This document shows, one piece after another, positions 24,911 through 33,465 of a stretch of 43,983 bases of DNA. The position numbers and the translations under genes are program-made. Source of the DNA: CAZMVY01 sp964653435 (GTDB lineage: Bacteria; Planctomycetota; Phycisphaerae; UBA1845; PWPN01); contig CAZZFA010000041.1 of assembly GCA_964653435.1 (NCBI GenBank), forward strand, positions 1 through 43,983, written 5' to 3'. Under the pieces are notes generated by a model. That model saw only the letters and a list, made by a program, of their open reading frames with translations, searched no databases and was not told where the DNA came from. Every line of letters begins with the position of its first letter. The stretch's first letter is position 1.

Positions 24911-25029
24911 CGAATGACGAATGAATGCCGAATCTCGAAGCGCGAATGACAAACGACCGCGCGGGGCATGAGCTTTGTCATTCGGGCTTCGACGATGTTT
25001 CGTCATTCGGGCTTCGACATTCGGCATTC
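24911..25029. repeat. Inverted heptamer arrays forming a long hairpin between kinase and regulator
   Basis: On the plus strand GAA recurs every 7 nt at 24912, 24919, 24923, 24930, 24937 and 24944 (one 4-nt step). Beyond the centre TTC recurs at 24981, 24988, 24999, 25006, 25013, 25020 and 25027 (7-nt steps and one of 11). The inner arms 24937-24953 and 24974-24990 pair at 16 of 17 positions around a 20-nt loop. The kinase stop codon (24978-24980) lies in the stem, and the kinase tail AENAECRSPNDETSSKPE is array-encoded. Confidence 0.8.
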
Positions 25030-26447
25030 TCCGCGTCTCCCGCTTCGGCGGGCAGTTGAAACTCAATGATTGTACCACCGCCCGGGTTACGGCGCGCGGT
25101 GGCCGTGCCGCCTTGTCGCTGGACGGCCTGGCGCGCCAGCGTCAACCCCAGGCCCATGCCCGTCTGTTTGGTCGTGAAGCTCAGCTCGAAGATCCTCTCG
25201 GGCGGCCCCTCCGGCAGGCCGACGCCCTGATCGATGATCTCGATCCGGCAGAATGCGCCGCCCGGGCCGGCGCCGGCCACGCGTTCGGCCCGCAGCGTGA
25301 CCCGGCCGCCGACGGGCGAGGCCTCGATCGCGTTGACGACCGCCGCGATAAGCGCCTGTTCGAGGGACGACGGTTCGTGGGGCACGGCGATGCCGCCGGC
25401 GGGGGCGTCGATCTCGAACACGATCTCCTTTGCGGCGAGCTCCGAGGCGAGCGCTTCGCGGATCTGACCGAACAGCGGCACGACGTCGTGCGATTCGAGC
25501 CGGGTGGGCCGGGGACGGGCAAACTCCATCATGCCGGTTACCCATCGCGCGAGGCGGTCGGCAGTGCTGACGATTTCCTGCAGGCGTTGGCCGGCGTAGT
25601 CGTCGACGCGGCCGCGCCGGGCGGCGATCTGAGCGGCGGCCCGGATGCTCGCCAGCGGGTTGCGAAGGTTGTGGGCGAGCTGCGCGGCCAGTTGGCCCAG
25701 CGTCGTCATACGTTCCGACTCGATGAGCCGCTGCCGCATCGCATCCAGGGAAAGACGGGCGCGGTCCAGCGCATTGGCCAGATCCGCCAGTTCCGCCGGC
25801 GAGGCCACGAGCGGTTCCGGCGGCGGCTCATCCCGGCCCAGTGCGGCCACCTGACGCCCGAGTTGCTGGACCGGGCGCAGAAGCCATCGGCGAAGGATGG
25901 CCCCTACGATCAGCAGGTGCGCGATCGTCAGCACCGCTACCGCGACCAGGAGCGTAAGGGTTCGCTGGTTCTGCTCGTGGGCCGACTCCACGAGGGCGTT
26001 GCGTTGTTCGACGATCTGCCGCGTGAGCACGTTGAGCCACTCGTGGACGACCGTTGCCTGGTCGCGGGCCTGTGGATCGCCTGCGATCGCCTTCTCCCGC
26101 CACACGTTATAGGCCTCGAGTACGCGGCTCAGCAGCCCGCGCAGGTCGATGAAGAGCGGGTAGGGCCGGTACACGCGCCGCACCTGATCGATGAGCGCGC
26201 CGAAATCGTCCTCGGCGGGCGCGCCGTCGGCGGGCTGCGTGGCCGTTCCCTCGGGCGGATACGTCAAGAGACTGCGGGCGAAGGCCGTCCGAAGCCGCTG
26301 CACGTTCAGCAGGATGTCCTGCCATCGCTCCAGGTCGTCCACGACCTGCCGCGAGTAGAGCAGCTCGTTGACGGCGATGGCGACCGTCGCGCAGCTCAAG
26401 ACCACGATGATGAGGTAGACGAGGAGAAGTCGCCGCCGCAGCGTCAT
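24978..26447 (-). CDS. Membrane sensor histidine kinase
   Basis: The partner kinase of the downstream NtrC-type regulator, 489 residues. It has TM1 (about 7-27), an all-helical periplasmic sensor of about 135 residues, TM2 (about 165-185), a HAMP-like linker (186-240), a dimerisation/phosphoacceptor helix with His259 in LAQLAHNLRNPLASI, and a catalytic ATPase domain. The N-box is VVNAIEAS, the G1 box IDQGVGLP, and the later G box MGLGLTLARQAVQRQGG. The usual HExxNP form is replaced by HNLRNP. The last 18 residues are encoded by a short-period repeat array and look added. It starts 47 bp after lpxB. No Shine-Dalgarno is visible. The signal is unknown; the gene order suggests an envelope or pilus cue. 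Confidence 0.94.
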   Translation of the reverse strand: MTLRRRLLLVYLIIVVLSCATVAIAVNELLYSRQVVDDLERWQDILLNVQRLRTAFARSLLTYPPEGTATQPADGAPAEDDFGALIDQVRRVYRPYPLFIDLRGLLSRVLEAYNVWREKAIAGDPQARDQATVVHEWLNVLTRQIVEQRNALVESAHEQNQRTLTLLVAVAVLTIAHLLIVGAILRRWLLRPVQQLGRQVAALGRDEPPPEPLVASPAELADLANALDRARLSLDAMRQRLIESERMTTLGQLAAQLAHNLRNPLASIRAAAQIAARRGRVDDYAGQRLQEIVSTADRLARWVTGMMEFARPRPTRLESHDVVPLFGQIREALASELAAKEIVFEIDAPAGGIAVPHEPSSLEQALIAAVVNAIEASPVGGRVTLRAERVAGAGPGGAFCRIEIIDQGVGLPEGPPERIFELSFTTKQTGMGLGLTLARQAVQRQGGTATARRNPGGGTIIEFQLPAEAGDAENAECRSPNDETSSKPE

Positions 26448-26494
26448 TGCTTATATGGTATTGCCGCCAAGGCGAATATGCGACTGCCGCAGCC

Positions 26495-27817
26495 CTACCA
26501 GATTCGGTGTCGCGAACCGGCCGGACCCGACCGGGTGGGCCTGGCCCCCGGCGCCGGCACCCGGCAGGCATCCAGGACCAGGCCGGCGGCCTCCTCGTCG
26601 GCCCGGTGCGAACCGAGGTCCCGGACCAGGGCATCGAGACCCGCCGCCATGGACGCCCGGCGGGCCGGATCGCCCAGCAGATCGAACGCCTCGGATGCGA
26701 TCGGATCGACCGACTCGAAATAGGGCATGAACTCCGGCACGAGCGCCCGCCCGGCGAGGATATTGACCAGGGACAGGTACGGGGTCCGGATCAGCCACCT
26801 GGCGAGGAGTCGATAGCCCCACTTGGAGGCGTTGTACATGACGATCATCGGGCGACGGTAATAGGCGACCTCCAGCGTGGCCGTGCCCGAGGCGACGAGC
26901 ACGAGGTCGGCGGCCAGGATTACCTCCGCGTTGCGGCCGGTCTCGATGCGACACGGCAGCGGCCGCGTGGGAGGGGAATCGCTGCCGGATGTTGCGCGGT
27001 CACCGGCGCGAAGCGCTGCCCGGATGTCCTGCGCACGATCGTCGTTGGCGGCGGCGAACAGGAACCCGGCGTCGGGATGGCGGGTCAGGATGCGGCGGCA
27101 TACCTCGATCTGTCCGGGCAGGACCTCGTTGAGCACATGCCGCCGCGAGCCGGGCAGGCACGCGACGAGAGGGCGGCCGAGCCTGCGGAACTGCTCGATC
27201 AGGCCGGACTCCGGCGTGCGTTGAGGCAGCGACTGCATCAGCGGGTGACCGACGAATGTGGCGGGGATGCCGTGAGAGCGGAAGTACGCTTCTTCAAAGG
27301 GCAGGATCACCGCCAGCCGGTCGGTCCTCTGCCGCACCTTGCGAAGGCGAAACTCCGCCCAGGCCCACACCTGGGGGGCAATGTAGTACACAACGGGCAA
27401 CCCTCTGGCCTTGGCCCGTCGGGCCAGCGGAAGGTTGAAGGTGGGGGAGTCCACCGGCACGAACACGTCGGCGCCGCCGCTCGCGAAGAACCGGTCCGCG
27501 CGCTGAAGCAGGCGGAAGGCGTCGCCCGCGATGCGGACCGCGCCGAGCAGCATGGCAGAGCGGCCGGTGATGTCGCACAGCGTTTCGCAGCCGGCGGCCT
27601 GCATTCGAGGTCCGGCCAGGCCGACGAACCGGGCATCAGGGCGACGACGCCGGATCGCGGTGATAAGCTCGGCGGCGTGGAGGTCGGCGCTGGGCTCCAG
27701 GGCCGACAGAAAGACGACCGGACCCCTGTCGCTTGCCGGATCGAGGGTTGCCTCGGGCCGATCCTGCGGACGGTCCCCCTGTGAGATTTCCGAGGAACCG
27801 GTGCGAGGGTTGACCAT
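26495..27817 (-). CDS. lpxB: Lipid-A-disaccharide synthase
   Basis: A GT19 glycosyltransferase that joins lipid X and UDP-2,3-diacylglucosamine into the lipid A disaccharide at the inner membrane. The 440 residues show family segments: RFVGLAGPRMQAAGCE, VDSPTFNLPLARRAK, YYIAPQVWAWAEFR, AVILPFEEAYF, FVGHPL, CLPGSR and ASGTATLEVAYYRRPMIVMY. One oddity: the usual N-terminal GE-x-SGD motif reads LEPSADLHA, with both glycines changed. The ATG at 27815-27817 has GGGAG about 11 bases upstream; the longer TTG-started frame adds unrelated residues. A 25-residue Pro/Gly/Arg-rich tail ends the protein. The kinase gene follows. Confidence 0.9.
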   Translation of the reverse strand: MVNPRTGSSEISQGDRPQDRPEATLDPASDRGPVVFLSALEPSADLHAAELITAIRRRRPDARFVGLAGPRMQAAGCETLCDITGRSAMLLGAVRIAGDAFRLLQRADRFFASGGADVFVPVDSPTFNLPLARRAKARGLPVVYYIAPQVWAWAEFRLRKVRQRTDRLAVILPFEEAYFRSHGIPATFVGHPLMQSLPQRTPESGLIEQFRRLGRPLVACLPGSRRHVLNEVLPGQIEVCRRILTRHPDAGFLFAAANDDRAQDIRAALRAGDRATSGSDSPPTRPLPCRIETGRNAEVILAADLVLVASGTATLEVAYYRRPMIVMYNASKWGYRLLARWLIRTPYLSLVNILAGRALVPEFMPYFESVDPIASEAFDLLGDPARRASMAAGLDALVRDLGSHRADEEAAGLVLDACRVPAPGARPTRSGPAGSRHRIW

Positions 27818-27966
27818 GCCGACGTGATCTCCCTTTTGGGGGGTACTTGCCAACCGCCCGTCGCAGACGTTATCCTTCCGGGCGGTTACACGCAAGCCGG
27901 GACGTCAAGGGCCGGCTTGACACTCTGCGAATCGGACCCCGGCCGGGATCGCGGCGACCGTGCGCC

Positions 27967-27995
27967 TTGATTTTGCCCGCCGGGCCGGTTAGACT
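27967..27995 (+). promoter_or_regulatory. Candidate rpsB promoter
   Basis: TTGATT (27967-27972) and TAGACT (27990-27995) are separated by 17 bp, with 4 of 6 matches each. The start would be near 28002, giving a leader of about 50 nt before the rpsB TTG. It lies in the divergent gap between lpxB and rpsB. Confidence 0.5.
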
Positions 27996-28050
27996 GCCGG
28001 GTTCGCAGAGCAGAGGTGGAGGCGGTCTTTATTTCGCGCGGAGGTGTTGT

Positions 28051-28959
28051 TTGGCGTCGGAGCTGGTCCGCCAGCTGATTGATTCGGGCATTCACTTCGG
28101 CCACCGCGTCAGCCGGTGGAATCCGAAGATGCGCCCGTTCATCTTCGGCAAGCGTAATCTCATTCACATCGTGGATATCCGCGAGACGCTGAAGGGTCTG
28201 CTGCGGGCCAAGAAGTTTCTGGCGCAGGTGGTCGCTCGTGGGGATGACGTGCTCTTTGTCGGCACAAAGCGGCAGGCGCGCCACTGCATCGAGAAGGGTG
28301 CCCAGCAGTGTGGTATGCACTACGTAACCGAGCGGTGGCTCGGCGGCACGCTGACGAACTTCCGCACGATCCGCTCGCGGCTGCAGCGGCTGGAGGAACT
28401 CGAGGCGATCGAGAGGGACGGCAAGCTCGGTGAGTACAGCAAGAAGATGGTCTCGTCGCTCACCCGCGAGAAGCGCAAGATTCAGCGGAACCTTTCCGGC
28501 ATCCGCAACATGACACGTTTGCCCGGCGCGCTGGTGGTCGTGGACGTGCGGCGCGAGCACATCGCGGTGAAAGAGGCCAAGAAGCTCGGCATCCCGACCG
28601 TCTGCCTGATCGACACCGACTCGGACCCCGATTTCGCCGATATTCCGATTCCCGGCAACGACGATGCCATGCGGGCGATCGCGATCGTGATCGACCAGTT
28701 GGTCATGGCGATCGAGGAAGGCAAGCGGTCGCGTGCGGTTCCGTCGGCCGAGGGTGAGGCCGGCCCGCGGCCCGCGCGGCGTTCGCGCCGTGTGATGGCC
28801 AGGGCCGAGGGCGAGGAACCCGGTCCCGAGGCCGCTGCCGAGGAGGCCCCTTCGGAGCCGGCGGTTGCCCCGGCGACGCCGGAGGCTGCTTATCAGCCCG
28901 AGGGTGTTGCGCCCGCGACGGCGCCGGATGCCGGCGCACAGCCGCCCGCGGCCCCGTGA
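28051..28959 (+). CDS. rpsB: 30S ribosomal protein S2
   Basis: A ribosomal protein of 302 residues. The N-terminal 230 residues are a standard S2: LIDSGIHFGHRVSRWNPKMRPFIFG, VGTKRQAR, RWLGGTLTNFRTI, DVRREHIAVKEAKKLGIPTVCLIDTDSDPDF and IPGNDDAMRAI. The last 70 residues are an Ala/Pro/Glu-rich disordered extension that bacterial S2 usually lacks. The start is a TTG at 28051 with GGAGG 6 bases upstream; the product then begins with the expected MASELVRQLI. tsf and pyrH follow in the usual order. A terminator separates it from tsf. Confidence 0.96.
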   Translation: MASELVRQLIDSGIHFGHRVSRWNPKMRPFIFGKRNLIHIVDIRETLKGLLRAKKFLAQVVARGDDVLFVGTKRQARHCIEKGAQQCGMHYVTERWLGGTLTNFRTIRSRLQRLEELEAIERDGKLGEYSKKMVSSLTREKRKIQRNLSGIRNMTRLPGALVVVDVRREHIAVKEAKKLGIPTVCLIDTDSDPDFADIPIPGNDDAMRAIAIVIDQLVMAIEEGKRSRAVPSAEGEAGPRPARRSRRVMARAEGEEPGPEAAAEEAPSEPAVAPATPEAAYQPEGVAPATAPDAGAQPPAAP

Positions 28960-29003
28960 GGCACGGCGCGGTTTTTTCCGGACGGTTTTTTCAGCACGAA
29001 ACG

Positions 29004-29035
29004 GGCCTCGGCTGGTCTGGGCCGGGGCCTTTTTT
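29004..29035 (+). terminator. Intrinsic terminator/attenuator between rpsB and tsf
   Basis: A 9-bp stem with one G-U pair (arms 29004-29012 and 29021-29029, 8-nt loop) is followed by six T residues (29030-29035). It ends 23 nt before the tsf ATG. Upstream, two further T6 runs follow the rpsB stop. It probably reduces read-through so that S2 is made in excess of EF-Ts. Confidence 0.8.
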
Positions 29036-29058
29036 CAACGTGGAAGGAGTCGAGGTTC

Positions 29059-29901
29059 ATGGCCGAGATAACGGCGGCACAAGTAAAGGCCCTTCGCGAG
29101 CGCACCGGCCTGCCCATGATGGACTGCAAGGCGGCCCTGACCGAGGCGAACGGCGACGCGGACAAGGCGGTGGACATCCTTCGCAAACGCGGCGCGGACG
29201 CGGCGGACAAGAAGGCCGGCCGCGAGACCGGCGAGGGGCGCATCGCCTGTTTTGTGGATCACGACCGCAAGGTGGGCGCGATCATCGAGTTTCGTTGCGA
29301 GACGGCGCCGGTTGCGAACAACCCTGAGTTCAAGGCCCTTGCCGATCTCTTCGCCCGGGCCGCGGCGCAGGCGGCCGGACCGGTCAGCCCCGATGCCCTG
29401 ATGGCCCTGCCGGCCCCCAATGAGCCGTCCCGCACGTGCCGCGACCTGCTCCATGACCTCGTGAACAAGATCCGCGAGAACATGAAGGTGGTCCGCGTCG
29501 AGAAGCTCGAGGGGCGTCTGGCCAGTTACGTGCATTTCAACGGCAAGATCGGCGTGTTGCTTCAGGTGGAAGGCACGGGCGGCGACGACGAGCTGCTCGC
29601 CGACCTGTGCATGCACATCACGGCGATGAAGCCTTCGGCCCTCTCTCGAGATGATGTGGACGCGGCCACGATCGAGAAGGAGAAGGAAATCGCCCGCGCC
29701 GTCGCGATGCAGAGCGGCAAGCCCGAGAGCATCGTCGAGAAGATCGTGATGGGCAAGGTGAACCGCTGGTATTCGGAGCATGTGCTGCTCGAGCAGGAGT
29801 TCGCCAACGCGGACAAGTTCAAGGGCACGATCGCGAAGCTGCTCGCCAGGCACGGCGACGTCCGGATCGTCGCGTACCGACGATTTGAAGTGGGCGGCTG
29901 A
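29059..29901 (+). CDS. tsf: Translation elongation factor Ts
   Basis: The guanine-nucleotide exchange factor of EF-Tu, 280 residues. The N-terminal UBA-like domain carries VKALRERTGLPMMDCKAALTEANGD (the classic TGAGMMDCK form with GLP), then the core ends with the typical MGKVNRWYSEHVLLEQEF segment near residue 240. The ATG at 29059 has GGAAGGAG upstream. It lies directly after the rpsB terminator and 170 bp before pyrH, the conserved order. Confidence 0.97.
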   Translation: MAEITAAQVKALRERTGLPMMDCKAALTEANGDADKAVDILRKRGADAADKKAGRETGEGRIACFVDHDRKVGAIIEFRCETAPVANNPEFKALADLFARAAAQAAGPVSPDALMALPAPNEPSRTCRDLLHDLVNKIRENMKVVRVEKLEGRLASYVHFNGKIGVLLQVEGTGGDDELLADLCMHITAMKPSALSRDDVDAATIEKEKEIARAVAMQSGKPESIVEKIVMGKVNRWYSEHVLLEQEFANADKFKGTIAKLLARHGDVRIVAYRRFEVGG

Positions 29902-30071
29902 GCGGAAGCCGCGGAAGGGGCCTTCGCCTCCGGGGGACGGATCTCTCCGGCCGGTCCGGCGGCAGCGTATGCGGTGTCCGCGGCGGGCGTGTCCGCGGGA
30001 CGCGGCGGTGAGATCCGATCCGGACCCTTGCGGAGCCGCGAGCGTCCCGGGGGACAGCAGAGGAAACGACC

Positions 30072-30803
30072 ATGCCCGGCAAGGTAAGCCCCCTCTACAA
30101 ACGGATCGTGCTGAAGATCAGCGGTGAAGGCTTCTGCCGCCCCGGCGGCTTCGGCCTCGACGCCGATCAGCTCGAACGAATGGCCCGCGAGATCCGCGAA
30201 GTCTCGCGCGCCGGGGTCCAGGTGGCCGTGGTCGTGGGCGGCGGCAATTTCCTGCGCGGCTCGGCGGCGGCGAAACAGGCTCGCGTCCCCGAGGCCACCG
30301 CCCACCACATGGGAATGCTCGCGACGGTGATCAACGCCCTGGCCTTGCAGGAGGCGATTGAAGCCCTCGGCCTGGAGGCCCGCGTGATGTCCGCCATTCC
30401 GGTCGCGGCCGTGTGCGAGCCGTACATCCGCCGCCGCGGCCTCCGGCATCTCGAGAAGGGCCGCGTGGTCATTCTCGCCGGCGGCACGGGCCGGCCGTTC
30501 GTCACGACGGACACCGCCGCCGCAATCGCCGCGATGGAACTCGGCGCCGACGCCGTGCTCAAGGCAACGAAGGTGGACGGCATCTACAACGCCGACCCCG
30601 CGAAGAACCCCGACGCCACCCTGTACTCGCGCCTCACATACGACCGCGCCATCGACGAACGCCTCGGCGTGATGGACCTCAGCGCGATCGACCTTTGCCG
30701 CCAGAAGCAGATCCCCGTAATCGTTTTCAACCTCGCCAAACCCGGCAACATGAAGAAGGTCGTCCTCGGCGGCAAGGTGGGCACGCTCGTTACCCGCACA
30801 TGA
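30072..30803 (+). CDS. pyrH: Uridylate kinase
   Basis: A cytoplasmic amino-acid-kinase-fold enzyme that phosphorylates UMP to UDP. The 243 residues include VLKISGEGFC, VAVVVGGGNFLRG, VILAGGTGRPFVTTDTAAA and LKATKVDGIYNADP, all standard PyrH segments. An AGAGGA lies before the ATG at 30072. It closes the rpsB-tsf-pyrH cluster. The gene normally next, frr (ribosome recycling factor), is missing; a convergent minus-strand gene lies there instead. Confidence 0.97.
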   Translation: MPGKVSPLYKRIVLKISGEGFCRPGGFGLDADQLERMAREIREVSRAGVQVAVVVGGGNFLRGSAAAKQARVPEATAHHMGMLATVINALALQEAIEALGLEARVMSAIPVAAVCEPYIRRRGLRHLEKGRVVILAGGTGRPFVTTDTAAAIAAMELGADAVLKATKVDGIYNADPAKNPDATLYSRLTYDRAIDERLGVMDLSAIDLCRQKQIPVIVFNLAKPGNMKKVVLGGKVGTLVTRT

Positions 30804-30868
30804 GACGGCGGGCGCAAACGGAGTCCGCCCGCGGCGCGCCGGCGGGGGCACGATGGGCGGGGGCGTGA

Positions 30869-31129
30869 TTACCGGCCCTGAAGCAGCGTGTGCAGCGAGA
30901 CGGCGGACACCGCCAGCATACTCACCAGGAACAGCGCGAGCACCACAAAGACGAGGATCTTTACGCCCCGGCTGCGCCTCGGCCGGAACGTTCCGCTGAA
31001 TGCTTCGAAGAGGTTCTGTCCGCACGCCGGACACCGCTCGGCGTATTCGCGGAGCACGGCCCCGCACCGGGGACACTCGTACCCGAAGCGGCGGAAGTCG
31101 TCACGAAGCCGGTCCTCGCTGTCGCTCAC
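30869..31129 (-). CDS. Small zinc-ribbon protein with C-terminal membrane anchor (second copy of the design)
   Basis: A hypothetical protein of 86 residues. It has an acidic start, a double-CxxC zinc ribbon (CPRC 19-22, CPAC 33-36), a basic linker RPRRSRG and one hydrophobic helix (about 57-79), ending LLQGR. It is predicted to be tail-anchored with a cytoplasmic ribbon. The start is a GTG at 31127-31129 with GGAGGA about 10 bases upstream. It follows rhamnulokinase by 27 bp on the same strand. It matches the 7559-7822 protein in architecture but little in sequence outside the ribbon. Function unknown. Confidence 0.75.
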   Translation of the reverse strand: MSDSEDRLRDDFRRFGYECPRCGAVLREYAERCPACGQNLFEAFSGTFRPRRSRGVKILVFVVLALFLVSMLAVSAVSLHTLLQGR

Positions 31130-31156
31130 CGGAAGGTTTCCTCCGCCGGTCGGGCC

Positions 31157-32641
31157 TCAGGGCGCCTGGAGGTTCTTGCGGAACTGCTCGCAGGGACCGG
31201 CCCAGGAGGCGGCATCCCGGGGTTCGTATGTCTTGAGCTCGAACGACCGGCGGACCAGATCGCGGGCCTCGCGAATGTCCTTCAGGACGCCCGTGGCGAT
31301 GGCCTGCACGATGACGTTGCCGGCGGCCGTGGCCTCCACCGGGCCCGTGACGACCCGTCGCCCGGTCGCGTCGGCGGTCATCTGGCACAGCACCTTGTTC
31401 TGCGATCCGCCGCCCACTACGTGGATCACATCGACCTTGCGCCCGGTGCACTCCTCGAGGCACTCAAGAACGTAGCGGTACTTCATGGCGAGGCTTTCGA
31501 GGCAGCAGCGGACGACCGGCCCGGGGCCCGTCGGCACGGTCTGTCCGGTCCGTCGGCAGAAATCGGCGATCCGCGCGGGCATGTCGCCCGGCGCGAGGAA
31601 CGAGGCATCGTCCGGGTCCACCCAGTGCTCGAACGGCTTGCTGTTTGCCGCCATTTCGCTGAGCTGGTCGTATCCGTAGGACTTGCCCGCGCGCTCCCAG
31701 GTCCGGCGGCATTCCTGCACGAGCCAGAGCCCCATGATGTTCTTCAGGAAGCGGAACGTGCCCGCCACGCCGCCCTCGTTCGTGAAGTTGTACCGGAGGG
31801 ACCGGGCGTCGATGATCGGTTGCGTCACCTCCATCCCCATGAGCGACCATGTGCCGGAGCTGAGGAAGGCCCAGTTCGTGCCCGCCTCGGCGGGGACGGC
31901 GGCGACGGCTGAGCCGGTGTCGTGGCACGCGGGGGCGATCACTGGCACCTTGCCTGCGCCGATCTCCTCGGCGATGCTCGGCCGAAGCTCTCCGAGGACG
32001 GTGCCCGGCGGCACGATCTCCGGCATCATTGCGAACGGTAGCTCGAAGGTCTCGAAGAGCGGCCGGGCCCATCCCTGGGCACGCGGGTTGTAGAGCTGCG
32101 TCGTCGTGGCGTTCGAGAACTCGCACACCTTGCGCCCGGTGAGCCAGAAGTTGAACAGGTCCGGCATCGTGAGAAACGTTTCGGCGATCTCGAGCAGGGG
32201 CGATCGGCCCAGCCGCATCGCCAGGAGCTGGAAGAGCGAATTGAGCTGCATGAATTGCAGGCCCGTCAGCTCGAAGATCTTCTCGCGGGGCATCCGCGCG
32301 AAGGCCTTTTCCATCATTCCGTTCGTACGGGCGTCGCGGTAGTGATACGGGTTGCCGAGCAGCACGTCCCCCCGGCCGAGCAGGCCGAAGTCGACTCCCC
32401 ACGTGTCGATGCCGACGCCGGCGGGCGCCAGCTTGCGGTCGCGGACGATCGCGGCCAGGCCGGCCTTGATCTCCGAGAACAGCCGTAGCACGTCCCAGTG
32501 CAGGGAATCGCATACGCGAACGGGGCCATTGGCAAAGCGGCTGACTACCTCCAGGTGCAGACGCGAGTCCTGAATCCGGCCGAGAATCGTCCGGCCGCTC
32601 TCCGCACCAAGGTCGATCGCTACGAAATGGGTGGCGGGCAT
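31157..32641 (-). CDS. rhaB: Rhamnulokinase (FGGY carbohydrate kinase)
   Basis: The enzyme phosphorylates L-rhamnulose at O1 in rhamnose catabolism. The 494 residues begin FVAIDLGAESGRTILG, then NGPVRVCDSLHWDVLRLF, GIDTWGVDFGLLGRGDVLLGNPYHYRDART, FSNATTTQLYNP, PACHDTGSAVAAVP, FLSSGTWSLMG, LRYNFTNEGG and VVGGGSQNKVLCQMTADATG. This RhaB pattern differs from xylulokinase or glycerol kinase. The ATG at 32639-32641 has AGGAG 7 bases upstream. No other rha gene adjoins it. Fuculokinase or a related 6-deoxysugar kinase is the main alternative. Confidence 0.9.
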   Translation of the reverse strand: MPATHFVAIDLGAESGRTILGRIQDSRLHLEVVSRFANGPVRVCDSLHWDVLRLFSEIKAGLAAIVRDRKLAPAGVGIDTWGVDFGLLGRGDVLLGNPYHYRDARTNGMMEKAFARMPREKIFELTGLQFMQLNSLFQLLAMRLGRSPLLEIAETFLTMPDLFNFWLTGRKVCEFSNATTTQLYNPRAQGWARPLFETFELPFAMMPEIVPPGTVLGELRPSIAEEIGAGKVPVIAPACHDTGSAVAAVPAEAGTNWAFLSSGTWSLMGMEVTQPIIDARSLRYNFTNEGGVAGTFRFLKNIMGLWLVQECRRTWERAGKSYGYDQLSEMAANSKPFEHWVDPDDASFLAPGDMPARIADFCRRTGQTVPTGPGPVVRCCLESLAMKYRYVLECLEECTGRKVDVIHVVGGGSQNKVLCQMTADATGRRVVTGPVEATAAGNVIVQAIATGVLKDIREARDLVRRSFELKTYEPRDAASWAGPCEQFRKNLQAP

Positions 32642-32889
32642 CACGTGTCTCCTCTTCCGGCAACTGTCGGCGGGGTCGGGCCCGACCGCCCGACACGTCG
32701 GCCGCCGTCGTCGGCCACACGTTTACCGGATCGCTACGCATGGGGCAAGTGCTGATCGACGGTCGCCCCGCTGCGGCGGCGTTGCGGTGCGGCCGTCTCT
32801 TGCGGTTGCCGCGCGGGCGGCGTACGCTGGTCGCGCTTTCGGTGAGAAGCTTCGCCTGCGGGCGCCCCGCTTCTGCGCGTTGAGACGTC

Positions 32890-33465
32890 ATGACAACGGA
32901 AGTATGGTCGCGGGTCGTATCGTCATCGGTCGTGCCGGTGGTCATCATCTCCGCGTGCGGCCTGTTGTGCCTGACCTTTTATAACCGGCTGTCGTACATC
33001 ATCTCGCGTCTGCGGGGTTTTCATCGCGAGCGGCTGCAGATCCAGGAAGATTACGCCCGCAGCAGCGCGGCCGGTCAGCCCGATCGCTTTGCGATCGACC
33101 GACATCGGCGGCTGCTCGATATGCTGGAACTGCAAACCGCCCGGGTGACGCGACAGGCCCGCCTCGTGCGCCTGACACTTTACTGCCTGCTGGGCACGAT
33201 CGCGTGCCTGACAGCCTGTTCGCTGGCCACGGGCCTGAGCGTGCTGCTGCCGGCGGCGAAGTACCCGGCCATGGCGCTGTTCGTTACGGGCATGCTTCTG
33301 CTCCTGGCGGCGGTTGTGCCGGCGATTCTCGATATGCGCCTCGCGCTGGCACCGATCGAGCTCGAAAGCCGCTTCGTCAGCCGGCTCGAAGACGAGTTCG
33401 AGAAGGGTGCGAACGGCCCGGCCGGCGAGCCGCCCGAAGTCCCGGATCGCCCGCCGGAGGAATGA
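32890..33465 (+). CDS. DUF2721 family membrane protein
   Basis: A 191-residue integral membrane protein. The N-terminal helix with SSSVVPVVIISACGLLCLTFYNRLSYI matches the DUF2721 signature. It is followed by a charged cytoplasmic helix (about 35-90) and two more hydrophobic segments (about 93-117 and 124-147). The C-terminus is hydrophilic and Pro/Glu-rich. The ATG at 32890 has no Shine-Dalgarno. It is divergent from rhaB. The family has no known function. Confidence 0.82.
   Translation: MTTEVWSRVVSSSVVPVVIISACGLLCLTFYNRLSYIISRLRGFHRERLQIQEDYARSSAAGQPDRFAIDRHRRLLDMLELQTARVTRQARLVRLTLYCLLGTIACLTACSLATGLSVLLPAAKYPAMALFVTGMLLLLAAVVPAILDMRLALAPIELESRFVSRLEDEFEKGANGPAGEPPEVPDRPPEE

Noticed and set aside
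27917..27945. TTGACA in the lpxB-rpsB gap as an rpsB -35 element
   Set aside because: The sequence 17 bp downstream is CGGCCG, with no usable -10; the TTGATT/TAGACT pair nearby has correct spacing.
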